Of a DNA stretch of 64,000 nucleotides, positions 56,274 to 64,000 are shown in pieces. The stretch is from Ereboglobus sp. (GTDB lineage Bacteria > Verrucomicrobiota > Verrucomicrobiia > Opitutales > Opitutaceae). The stretch spans positions 1-64,000 of the forward strand of contig JARKRC010000022.1 in the NCBI GenBank assembly GCA_029974595.1. The letters are read 5' to 3'. The notes under the pieces were generated by a model that did no database searches, was not told where the DNA came from, and saw only the letters and a list, made by a program, of their open reading frames with translations. Within the stretch, counting starts at the first letter, position 1; every line of letters starts with the position of its first letter. A program made the translations under genes and the position numbers.

Positions 56274-59200
56274 ATGAAAAAACAATCCTCGTTCCCCGCA
56301 TCATTCCTTGCCTGTTTGTCATTGCTGGCCGCCTCTTCCGCCACCGCCCAGAACTATACCTGGTCGCCCGATGGCACCGCCTCCGGAACGGCGGGTGGAA
56401 GCGGCACCTGGGCAAACTCCAGCCTTGTCTGGTGGAACGGCTCCCAAGCCATCGGCGGCACCCCCATCGGCGTCGGCGGCCAGGTCAACATCACCTTCAA
56501 CGGCTCCGGCACCATCACCAAGGCCGGCCAGACCTTCTTCGTTGACAATTCCGCCTCCGCCTCTCCCCACACCCTCGCCTTTGCCCCCGGCGGCCACTAT
56601 GCCTTCATCGGCGCCGGCGGCGACATGGACCAGATCAACACCGGCGTCTCCCATTTCACATTCAACGTCGCCGCCTCCTCCACGCTTACCTTCGGCGGTG
56701 ACGGCGCCTACCTCGGCCTCATGGTCGGCACGAATGTCACCGCAGGACCCGGCCTCATCTTCGGCGGCGGCGGTCAGGTGGACTTCCGCTCCGGCGCGAT
56801 GATTCGTCCCTCCCATTTTCACGGACGCGCGACCATACGCGACGGCACCACGGTAACGTTTTATGAAAACAGCCTGTTCGCCGGCCTCAATGAGACACAC
56901 ACCACCACGCGCACCGGACTCATCCGCATCGCCATCGAAAGCGGCGCGATCGTTGTCAACGGCGGACGCCTTTCCACCGGCTATGGCGGCAGCAGTGATG
57001 CAATCACCCGCGGTTTCGGCATCGCCATCGGCATCACCAACGACGCCACCGGCTCCTTCACTCTCAACAGCGGCACCGTCCTCGCCCTCGGCGACCCGCG
57101 CAACGCCAGCACCGCCCAGTATGCCGGCATCCTCTTCGGCTACAACACCACCAACCTCGGCGGGCGTGTCGATCTCAACGGCGGCACCCTCATCGTCTCC
57201 AACATTCGCACCCGCACCTCCACCGTCGCCACCTTGAACGCCATCCTCAATCTCAACGGTGTCACCCTCATCCCCAGCACCGCGGTGGGCAATTACAACG
57301 GGGACAGCAATATCACAAACCAGCAACTCCAGGACCGCCTTGATCTCTTCATCAACGGCTTCGCGAATACCGATGTCAGCCACGTCATCCTCGGCCCCGG
57401 CGGCGTCATCATCGACACCTCGCAGATTGACGCCTCCCGCACCAACGGCGTCGCCACCATCAATTCCGTCATGCGCGGCACCGGCAACCTCACCCTCACC
57501 GGCCCCAACACCCTCCGGCTTATCAACCCCAACACCTTCACCGGCGACACCATCGTCCTCTCCGGCACGCTCAGGCTCGGCCGGGCCGATGCCGTCGCCT
57601 ATTCAGGCAACGTCTCCATTGCCTCCGGCGCCACAATCCTCACCCAAAATACCGGCGAGGCCGGCACCTACTACAACCAGACCCTCAACAACCTCGCCGG
57701 CGCGGGCGCCCTCCTCACCGGCCCTGCCGCGATCACCCTCAACAACACCGCCGACACCGCCTTCACCGGCAACTTCGCCGGCACGGGCGCCCTCTCCAAA
57801 ACCGGCTCCGCCTCCCTCGATCTGACCGCCGTCCCCTCCCTCCAATCCTACAGCGCCATCGCCATCGCCGATGGCGTGCTGCTTGGCAACGCCGCCGCCC
57901 TCGACACCGGCATCAGCATCGCCGCCAGCGCCCGTCTCGTCCTCCATCAAGCCGCGGGCGCCACCGCCATCCGTACTCACGCCATCACCGGCTCCGGTGA
58001 AATCATGAAAACCGGCGCCGGCGCCCTCATTCTCGACGCCGCCACAACCGCCGGCATGCTCACCATCGCGGAAGGCTCCCTCCTGCTCGCCAACAACACC
58101 ACGCTCACCGCCGCCGGCATCGTCGCGCAGGCAAACACCTCCTTCGGCGGCCACGGCGCCGTGACCGGCAGCACTTCCCTTTCCAACGCCACGCTCCAAG
58201 TCGGCGACACCACCCTCTCCACGCTTTCCCTCGCCGGCGACATCGCGCTCGACCACGCCACCCTCAACTTCCATCTCATCGACGCCACCAACTCCACCCG
58301 CCTCCTGCACTCCGGCGGCACGTTCGCCTTCGATCCCGCCACCACCATCAACATCACTTCCGCGCTCTCCGGCACCTACAACCTCGGCAACATCGGCGCG
58401 CTCGCCTCCGCCGCCCTCTACGTCAACGGCCAGCAGGCCAACGCCCGTCAGGGCGGCGTCCTCTCCAACGTCGGCGGCGACCTCATCCTCGAAACCGCCA
58501 ACGACCACTCCCGCTACCTCACCTGGAGCCCCGCCGGCAGCGGCGATTGGAATGTCATCGACCCGAACTGGACCAGCAGCGGCTCCGCCCTCCAGTTTGC
58601 CTCCGGAGACTCCATCACCATCAACAACGCCACCGCCGGCGCGGTCATTACCATCGAAACCGGCGTTGTCATCTCCGACCTTAATATCCGCGCTGACGCC
58701 AATCTCACGCTCGCCGGCGCCCCCGTCACCACCAACACCACCTCCTACGCGCCCGGCGAAATCGTCAATCCCGCGGGCAGGCTCGTAAAGACCGGCGCCG
58801 CCACCCTCACCCTCTCCAACACCGCCGCCAATTACTTCGCCGGGGGCATCGACCTCCGCGAAGGCGTGCTCGCCTTCACCACCAACGCCCAGCTCGCCTC
58901 CGGAGGCGACGGCATCACCTTCGCCTCCAGCGGCACTCTGCGACCCGCCGCCGACGGTATCGTTATGACCCCTGTCCTCACCGTCCCCGCCGCCGTCAGC
59001 GCCGCCATCGACACCGCCGGGCGCGTCCTCACACACGCCGGGCGCATCGTCAGCGATGTTTCCGGCACGCTCGTCAAGACCGGCGCGGGCACGCTCGCCA
59101 TCGACCTCTCCGCCGCCGACCTCTCCGCCCATGCCGGCGCCATCCACATCAAGCAGGGCGCGCTCGCGCTTCACACTCCCGCGCAATTCACCGGCACCGT

Positions 59201-60641
59201 GTGGGACACGCCTATCACCGGCCCGGGCAACCTGGAAAAAACCGGCGCCGGCACCGCCGTCCTCATCCGCCAGCCTTCCAACACCGGCGCAACCATCATC
59301 ACCGCCGGCACCCTGCGCGCCGGAGCCGCCAACATTTTCAACCCCGCCTCTGCACACACGGTCTCCGCTGGCGCGATACTCGACCTCGGCGGCTACGACC
59401 AGGCCGTCGGCTCCCTCCACAACAGCGGCGCCATCGCCTTCACCGCGCGGGTCAACAACACCACCGCCCTCATCACCCACGCCCAGGCGCTCACCGTCAA
59501 CGGCGACGCCTCTGGCAACGGCACGATCCTCGTCACCCTCACCGAATCCCCCTCCGACGAAACCGCCGGCACTCCCACCAGGCCGCTCATCCTCGTCAAC
59601 GGCGACTCCGCCGCCGCCAACTACACTGCCGTGCTCGACCGCCGCTATATCATCGGCAACTACGACTGGCAGGTCACCCGCGACCACGGCATCTTCAGCC
59701 TCGGGCGCGATCTCTCCCCGGAAATCCCCGCCATCGGCGCCGCCGACGCCGCTGTCACCCTCGGCTCGCAGGCCGCCTACGCCGCGCTTTCCCAGCGGCT
59801 TTCCTCCCGCCAGCTCATCACACATCCCCAGCCCAGGACCGGCTCCAATTTCTGGTTCAACCCCCTTTACCAACGCGATAAAATCACCACCTCCCTCTAC
59901 GAGGGGGCCACCGCGGACACCTGGCTCGCCCAAGTGGGCTACGACTATGCCGGTGACAACAACACCTTCGCCGTCGGCATCGCCGTCGACTACGCGCGCA
60001 CCAGCGTCGATCTGCCGGCCCGCGCCACCAGCCCGACATCCGACACCGATCTCTACGGCCTCAACCTCTACTTCACCCACCAGCCCGGCCCTTGGTATTT
60101 CAACCTCCTTGTCCGCCTCAACAACGCCGCCACCCGCGCCGAGATTCCCGACACGCCCGCCCTTGATATCGACAGCACCGGCCTCGGCGCCTCGTTCGAA
60201 ATTGGCCTCAACTGGGCAAGCTCCTCCGGCTGGCTGGTCCAGCCGCAGGTTCAATACATCTACCAATCCATCAGCACCGACCCCATCACCGATTCCTTTG
60301 GACGCACCTATAAGGTCGGCAACACCAACACCAACAACCTCCGCGCCGGACTTCTCATCTCAAAGGTCTTCCGACCCCGGCACGGCAGATGGGCCTTCCA
60401 CCCTTACGTGCGCGCCAGTTACGTGAATGAATTCTCCGGCATGACGCTCATCAAGTCCGATGCGACCAACACCGGCCCCACCGACTACGAAAGCGACCTC
60501 GGCGGCGTCTCCGCCCTCATCAATGCCGGCGCCGTGCTGCGCCTCTCCGAAACCCTCGGCGTTTCCGCCGATTTCTCCAGTCTCTCCGACGGCCCCGTTA
60601 AACGCTACGCCGTCAACCTCGGCGTGTCGCTGCGCTGGTAA
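56274..60641 (+). CDS. large autotransporter with PATR-type passenger
   Basis: From the ATG at 56274 this 1455-aa protein has a signal peptide (about residues 1-26, to ATAQ). Its passenger is a long right-handed beta-helix of Gly/Asn/Thr-rich repeats with typical blocks (PNTFTGDTIVLSGTLRLG, TIITAGTLRAGAANIF, GAILDLGGYDQAVGSLHN). The last 270 or so residues are the autotransporter beta-barrel (LISKVFRPRHGRWAFHPYVRASY), ending in Trp (VSLRW) as outer-membrane proteins do. It should expose or release the passenger at the surface. It heads the rightward arm of the LacI-linked locus, 58 bp before the TonB receptor gene. The in-frame ATG at 56187 is rejected since the signal begins at MKKQ. Confidence 0.9.
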   Translation: MKKQSSFPASFLACLSLLAASSATAQNYTWSPDGTASGTAGGSGTWANSSLVWWNGSQAIGGTPIGVGGQVNITFNGSGTITKAGQTFFVDNSASASPHTLAFAPGGHYAFIGAGGDMDQINTGVSHFTFNVAASSTLTFGGDGAYLGLMVGTNVTAGPGLIFGGGGQVDFRSGAMIRPSHFHGRATIRDGTTVTFYENSLFAGLNETHTTTRTGLIRIAIESGAIVVNGGRLSTGYGGSSDAITRGFGIAIGITNDATGSFTLNSGTVLALGDPRNASTAQYAGILFGYNTTNLGGRVDLNGGTLIVSNIRTRTSTVATLNAILNLNGVTLIPSTAVGNYNGDSNITNQQLQDRLDLFINGFANTDVSHVILGPGGVIIDTSQIDASRTNGVATINSVMRGTGNLTLTGPNTLRLINPNTFTGDTIVLSGTLRLGRADAVAYSGNVSIASGATILTQNTGEAGTYYNQTLNNLAGAGALLTGPAAITLNNTADTAFTGNFAGTGALSKTGSASLDLTAVPSLQSYSAIAIADGVLLGNAAALDTGISIAASARLVLHQAAGATAIRTHAITGSGEIMKTGAGALILDAATTAGMLTIAEGSLLLANNTTLTAAGIVAQANTSFGGHGAVTGSTSLSNATLQVGDTTLSTLSLAGDIALDHATLNFHLIDATNSTRLLHSGGTFAFDPATTINITSALSGTYNLGNIGALASAALYVNGQQANARQGGVLSNVGGDLILETANDHSRYLTWSPAGSGDWNVIDPNWTSSGSALQFASGDSITINNATAGAVITIETGVVISDLNIRADANLTLAGAPVTTNTTSYAPGEIVNPAGRLVKTGAATLTLSNTAANYFAGGIDLREGVLAFTTNAQLASGGDGITFASSGTLRPAADGIVMTPVLTVPAAVSAAIDTAGRVLTHAGRIVSDVSGTLVKTGAGTLAIDLSAADLSAHAGAIHIKQGALALHTPAQFTGTVWDTPITGPGNLEKTGAGTAVLIRQPSNTGATIITAGTLRAGAANIFNPASAHTVSAGAILDLGGYDQAVGSLHNSGAIAFTARVNNTTALITHAQALTVNGDASGNGTILVTLTESPSDETAGTPTRPLILVNGDSAAANYTAVLDRRYIIGNYDWQVTRDHGIFSLGRDLSPEIPAIGAADAAVTLGSQAAYAALSQRLSSRQLITHPQPRTGSNFWFNPLYQRDKITTSLYEGATADTWLAQVGYDYAGDNNTFAVGIAVDYARTSVDLPARATSPTSDTDLYGLNLYFTHQPGPWYFNLLVRLNNAATRAEIPDTPALDIDSTGLGASFEIGLNWASSSGWLVQPQVQYIYQSISTDPITDSFGRTYKVGNTNTNNLRAGLLISKVFRPRHGRWAFHPYVRASYVNEFSGMTLIKSDATNTGPTDYESDLGGVSALINAGAVLRLSETLGVSADFSSLSDGPVKRYAVNLGVSLRW

Positions 60642-60699
60642 CTCCTCCAACAACTCATTCCCAATTGTTAATTCTTAATCCGACCACCCGCCCCTCCTC

Positions 60700-62925
60700 A
60701 TGAAACCATACATCCTTCCCGCCATTCTCATCGGCATCGTCACTCTCGATGCGCAGACCGCCCCCACCGCCGGCAACAAAGACAACAATGAGGAAATCGT
60801 GCATCTCTCCGAGTTCCAAGTCACCGCCGCCGACGAGGAAACCTACTTCGCCTCGGAGACACTCACCGGCTCCCGCATTCGCTCGGAGATCAAGGAACTC
60901 CCCTTCAACGTCGCCGTCATCACCTCCGAGCTTATCGAGGACTTCGACATGGCCGATGTCTCCGACGCCCTCAGCTTCACCGCCAGCTTCACCGACAACG
61001 ACATCGGCCCCAGCGAGATCAACATGCGCGGCTTCTCCACCTACGTGGGCATGCTCAATGGCATGAGCTACTTCGGCCTTCTGACACGATCGAACATGGA
61101 CCGTGTCGAAGTCATCAAGGGGCCCTACGCCGCGATCTACGGGCAGACCAACCCTGGTGGATTGATAAATTACGTGACCAAGCAGCCCAAGGCCAGGCCG
61201 TCGCAATCCCTCACCATCAACGCCGGATGGCTGAACTATTTCCGCGCCATGCTCTCCTCCAGCGGCCCGCTGACGAAGGACAAAAAACTCCTCTACCGCA
61301 TTGATATCGGCTACAACGAAAAAGACGGCTCTATTACCCACGACCACAGCTCCCGCCAGGAATATTCGGCCACGTTGCAATATAATTTTTCAAAAGCGAC
61401 CGTCGCCAGCCTCATGTATATGCGGATGATAAACTACTCCGCTTACCCGCGCCCGCCGCTTTGGCTGCGTGACCGCGCCACCAATCAATATATTGGGAAA
61501 CACGAGGATCTTTATTTCAACCGCTCCGGCCCCAGCGACAGCAACCGCGTTCATAGAATCTGGGATTTTCAAGGAGTCTACGGCAACCTCGAACACCGCA
61601 TGAACCGCATCTTTTCCGCCCGGCTCGGGGGCTCCTGGTGGAGGCGCGACCAGCCCACATTGGTCATGGGCGGAAACGCCTATATATATAACGATACAAA
61701 CACCATTTCCATCAGGCCCTCGAAAAACAACATACTCCGCGACAATCTTCAGGTGCAGGCCGATCTGCTTGCCCAGTTCAACATGGGAAAGATAAACAAT
61801 AGAACCCTCATTTCCCTTTCCTGGTCCAGCGAATCCGACTGGTCCCCGACCTGGGCGCTGCCCGACTCCGTGTATAACGACCCAACCAAGATGCTGCAGA
61901 CGCTCGACGTCACCGCCCCCCGCTGGTTCTACCCGCTGTATGACTCCGGCGAATATACCGTGGTTGAGCGCGATCGGGAGCAAATCACCACCACCTCCTC
62001 CATCTTCATCAGCCATCGTGCCGATTTCTTCAACAGGCGCATCCGCGCCTTCATCGGCGGGCGTTTCGACTGGGTGGACATCAAGCTCGACGACTACCTC
62101 ACAAAAACCGCCGAGAAACAAATCACCGACAATTTTTCCCCGCAGGCCGGCCTCAATATCTCCCTCACCAAAAGCATCACCCTCTACGGCAGTTACAGCA
62201 AATCCTTCATGCCCCAATCCCAGACCCGCACCCATTCGCAGGAACTCCTCCCCAGCGAGGAAGGCACGGGCTTTGACTTTGGTTTCAAGACCTCCTTTTT
62301 CAATCGGAAGCTGAATCTTACGCTCGGCGGCTTCTTGATTACAAAAAACAACGTCCTCCAAAACTACACCAACGAGGAAGGCATCCCCACCACCGACGTG
62401 GCCGGCCAGATAAAATCCGACGGCGCGGAGGTGGAGATAAACTGGCAGATCGGCAGAAGCCTTCAGATCATCGGTGGCGCCGCGTTGATGGACAACCGGG
62501 TGACGCGCAACGACGAGATGCCCTGGACCGTCGGCAAACTCGTCGCCCGCGGTCCGTCCCCCTACAATTACGGCCTCGCGATTGTATATAGATTCAAGTC
62601 CGGCCTCCTGAACGGCCTCACCCTGCGCGCCGACTGCAAGGGCCAGGGCTATTCGATTGGCGAATACGGAAGCGGCCCCTATTCGCGCACGTATGGCGGC
62701 GTGACCTATACTTTTGAAAACGACAACAAGATTAATATCAAACAACCCGGCTATGTCATATTCAACGCCGGCATCTCTTATAAAGTCAAACCGGACCGCC
62801 GGAAATCCCTCACCCACACCTTTTCGCTCAACCTGAAAAATATCACCGATAAAAAATACACCGTCGGCAACTGGATGCCGCGTGATGACTTCACTATAAA
62901 CTTCGGCTACCGGCTGTCCCTATGA
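60700..62925 (+). CDS. TonB-dependent outer-membrane receptor
   Basis: The 741-aa receptor has a signal peptide (about residues 1-19), a TonB-box-like LSEFQVTAADEE, a plug domain (SRIRSEIKELPFNVAVITSEL, VEVIKGPYAAIYGQTNPGGLINYVTKQP) and a barrel ending NFGYRLSL. It resembles the siderophore and sugar-type receptors that are expanded in Opitutaceae. The locus suggests uptake of an oligosaccharide, while siderophore capture cannot be excluded. Its stop overlaps the start of the next gene (ATGA), so it is coupled to the YidR-like protein. Confidence 0.92.
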   Translation: MKPYILPAILIGIVTLDAQTAPTAGNKDNNEEIVHLSEFQVTAADEETYFASETLTGSRIRSEIKELPFNVAVITSELIEDFDMADVSDALSFTASFTDNDIGPSEINMRGFSTYVGMLNGMSYFGLLTRSNMDRVEVIKGPYAAIYGQTNPGGLINYVTKQPKARPSQSLTINAGWLNYFRAMLSSSGPLTKDKKLLYRIDIGYNEKDGSITHDHSSRQEYSATLQYNFSKATVASLMYMRMINYSAYPRPPLWLRDRATNQYIGKHEDLYFNRSGPSDSNRVHRIWDFQGVYGNLEHRMNRIFSARLGGSWWRRDQPTLVMGGNAYIYNDTNTISIRPSKNNILRDNLQVQADLLAQFNMGKINNRTLISLSWSSESDWSPTWALPDSVYNDPTKMLQTLDVTAPRWFYPLYDSGEYTVVERDREQITTTSSIFISHRADFFNRRIRAFIGGRFDWVDIKLDDYLTKTAEKQITDNFSPQAGLNISLTKSITLYGSYSKSFMPQSQTRTHSQELLPSEEGTGFDFGFKTSFFNRKLNLTLGGFLITKNNVLQNYTNEEGIPTTDVAGQIKSDGAEVEINWQIGRSLQIIGGAALMDNRVTRNDEMPWTVGKLVARGPSPYNYGLAIVYRFKSGLLNGLTLRADCKGQGYSIGEYGSGPYSRTYGGVTYTFENDNKINIKQPGYVIFNAGISYKVKPDRRKSLTHTFSLNLKNITDKKYTVGNWMPRDDFTINFGYRLSL

Positions 62926-64000
62926 ACGCCGCATTCCTCCCCGCCCGGACCGCCCGCGTTTTTTTCCTGCCGCTCCTGCTGGCCTGCCTGCCTTTCACGA
63001 CCCGCGCCGGGCAACCCGCCGGGGGCGAACGCCTCCTGACAACCGGGGCCGGCGGCTACGGTTTCACCGTCGCCTTTGTCTGGTCGCCCGACAGCGAGTG
63101 GATTGTATATGACCGCCGCCCGGTGCTCGCCAAGTATGATAGCCGGCGCATCGAACAAATTAATATAAAAACAGGGAAAACCGTTCTCCTTTACGAGTCC
63201 GACGACGAAGCGAGCTGCCTCCTCGCTTATTATCATCCGAAAAAACCGCTGGTTGTTTTTGTCCGCGGTCCCTCCCATCCCACACCCGACTGGTCCTATG
63301 CCTTCACCCGCCGCAGGGGCGCTCTCGTGGACGTCAACAACCCCGGCAAAATCCGGCCCCTCGATGCCATGAACTACGCCCCGCCCTTCGCGGCGGGCGC
63401 CTTGCGCGGCGGCTCCCACGTCCATGTCTTCAGCCCCGACGGCGAGTGGGTCGCCTTCACCTACGAAGACGAGGTGCTCGCACGGCTGGCAGACTCCCCC
63501 GTTCCCCATGACGAAAACCAACGCAACCTCGCCGTCAGCGTCCCGCGCGGCCCGGTGCGTGTGAACCGCAACCACCCGCGCAACCACGACGGCGACTGGT
63601 TCTCCGTCGTTGTCACCCGCACCATCAACCAACCCCGCCCGGGTTCCGACGAAATCAGCCGCGCTTGCGAGGAGAGCTGGGTGGGCAAAAACGGCTATCT
63701 GCGCCCCGACGGCGTCCGGCAGGCGCGCGCCCTCGCCTTCCAAGGCCGCGTCACGGCGCCCGACGGCAGCACCCACGCCGAAGTCTTCGTGGTTGACCTC
63801 CCGCCCGACCTCACCATTCCGGGCGACGGCCCGCTGGAAGGCACCGAGACACGCCGCCCCGCGCCCCCGCAAGGCGTTTCCCAACGCCGCCTCACCTTCA
63901 CCTCGGAAAACAAATACCCCGGCGTCGCGCAAGACCCGCGCCACTGGCTCCACAGCTCCCCCGATGGTTCGCAAATCGCCTTCCTCATGCGCGACGACAA
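62922..64000 (+). CDS. YidR-like DUF3748 protein, cut by window end
   Basis: An ATG within the receptor stop opens a frame that runs past the window end. It has a signal peptide (hydrophobic FFLPLLLACLPF) and the pattern of E. coli YidR: TVAFVWSPDSEWIVYD, a VDVNNPGKIRPLDAM block, GGSHVHVFSPDGEWVAFTYEDEV, PGSDEISRACEESWVG and QRRLTFTSENKYPG. The fold is a TolB-like propeller. In E. coli yidR lies beside the dgo galactonate genes, which matches the sugar-acid setting here. It is at least 359 residues. Function is unknown. Confidence 0.88.
   Translation, partial: MNAAFLPARTARVFFLPLLLACLPFTTRAGQPAGGERLLTTGAGGYGFTVAFVWSPDSEWIVYDRRPVLAKYDSRRIEQINIKTGKTVLLYESDDEASCLLAYYHPKKPLVVFVRGPSHPTPDWSYAFTRRRGALVDVNNPGKIRPLDAMNYAPPFAAGALRGGSHVHVFSPDGEWVAFTYEDEVLARLADSPVPHDENQRNLAVSVPRGPVRVNRNHPRNHDGDWFSVVVTRTINQPRPGSDEISRACEESWVGKNGYLRPDGVRQARALAFQGRVTAPDGSTHAEVFVVDLPPDLTIPGDGPLEGTETRRPAPPQGVSQRRLTFTSENKYPGVAQDPRHWLHSSPDGSQIAFLMRDD

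Noticed and set aside
57603-60266. An 887-codon minus-strand frame across the autotransporter
   Set aside because: It is a mirror of the repeat-rich passenger, so it is Gly/Val/Asp/Glu-rich with no signal or domain.

Overview
This window is GC-rich, densely coded bacterial chromosome. It suggests a Gram-negative member of the Verrucomicrobiota, most likely Opitutaceae. The reasons are the gene order ileS, DksA-like protein with a histone H1-like tail, lspA; a tiny H1-like lysine/alanine protein; large PATR-type autotransporters beside TonB receptors with short plug leaders; and many secreted sulfatase and sialidase-fold proteins. The taxonomy is inferred from gene content only. The first 59 bases are a pure C run and look like a contig-end artefact.

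Layout. 0.06-3.5 kb: a dispersed 109-bp repeat, a duplicated 3' gene scrap, the ornithine-lipid pair olsB-olsA and two membrane proteins. 3.6-10.4 kb: a complete RND efflux operon (TetR regulator, membrane fusion lipoprotein, AcrB-type pump, outer-membrane factor) with a palindromic operator over the regulator start. 10.5-13.8 kb: a secreted metallophosphoesterase, the SRP RNA gene and a MuiA-like protein. 13.9-18.1 kb: hemL, then hisC-hisB-yicC and the 42-aa H1-like protein. 18.2-22.9 kb: the ileS/dksA-like/lspA operon. 23.0-28.4 kb: polX, yraN, an OGG-type glycosylase, a small membrane protein and a sulfatase. 28.4-31.1 kb: a copper-type TonB receptor with a small Cys-motif protein. 31.1-36.0 kb: meso-DAP dehydrogenase, an FKBP isomerase, dnaJ and grpE, and an AsmA-like protein. 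36.1-41.9 kb: an alcohol dehydrogenase with a degenerate structural zinc site, a repeat-rich 535-bp gap, an MBL hydrolase coupled to an alpha/beta hydrolase under an AraC regulator, and manA. 42.0-47.2 kb: two tandem ftsK genes and a Crp/Fnr regulator.

47.5-64.0 kb is a catabolic and export locus. On the minus strand lie three secreted BNR/Asp-box propeller proteins, an ACS-family MFS transporter, a KDG-type PfkB kinase, a KDPG aldolase and a LacI regulator. On the plus strand, diverging from lacI, lie a 1455-aa autotransporter, a TonB-dependent receptor and a YidR-like (DUF3748) protein that runs off the end. A 13-bp palindromic motif, TGTTAACATAACA, occurs just upstream of lacI (in the lacI/autotransporter divergent region) and again upstream of the aldolase gene, which ties both arms into one probable regulon. 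The genes point to capture and cleavage of an acidic glycan outside the cytoplasm, import of a sugar acid, and breakdown through 2-keto-3-deoxy-gluconate to pyruvate and glyceraldehyde-3-phosphate. The substrate is not identifiable from sequence.

The most unusual items are the mosaic second FtsK, the LacI-linked locus with its odd propeller proteins, the zinc-less DksA-like protein with an H1 tail, and several large perfect inverted repeats. I saw no CRISPR array, prophage, transposase or tRNA gene.
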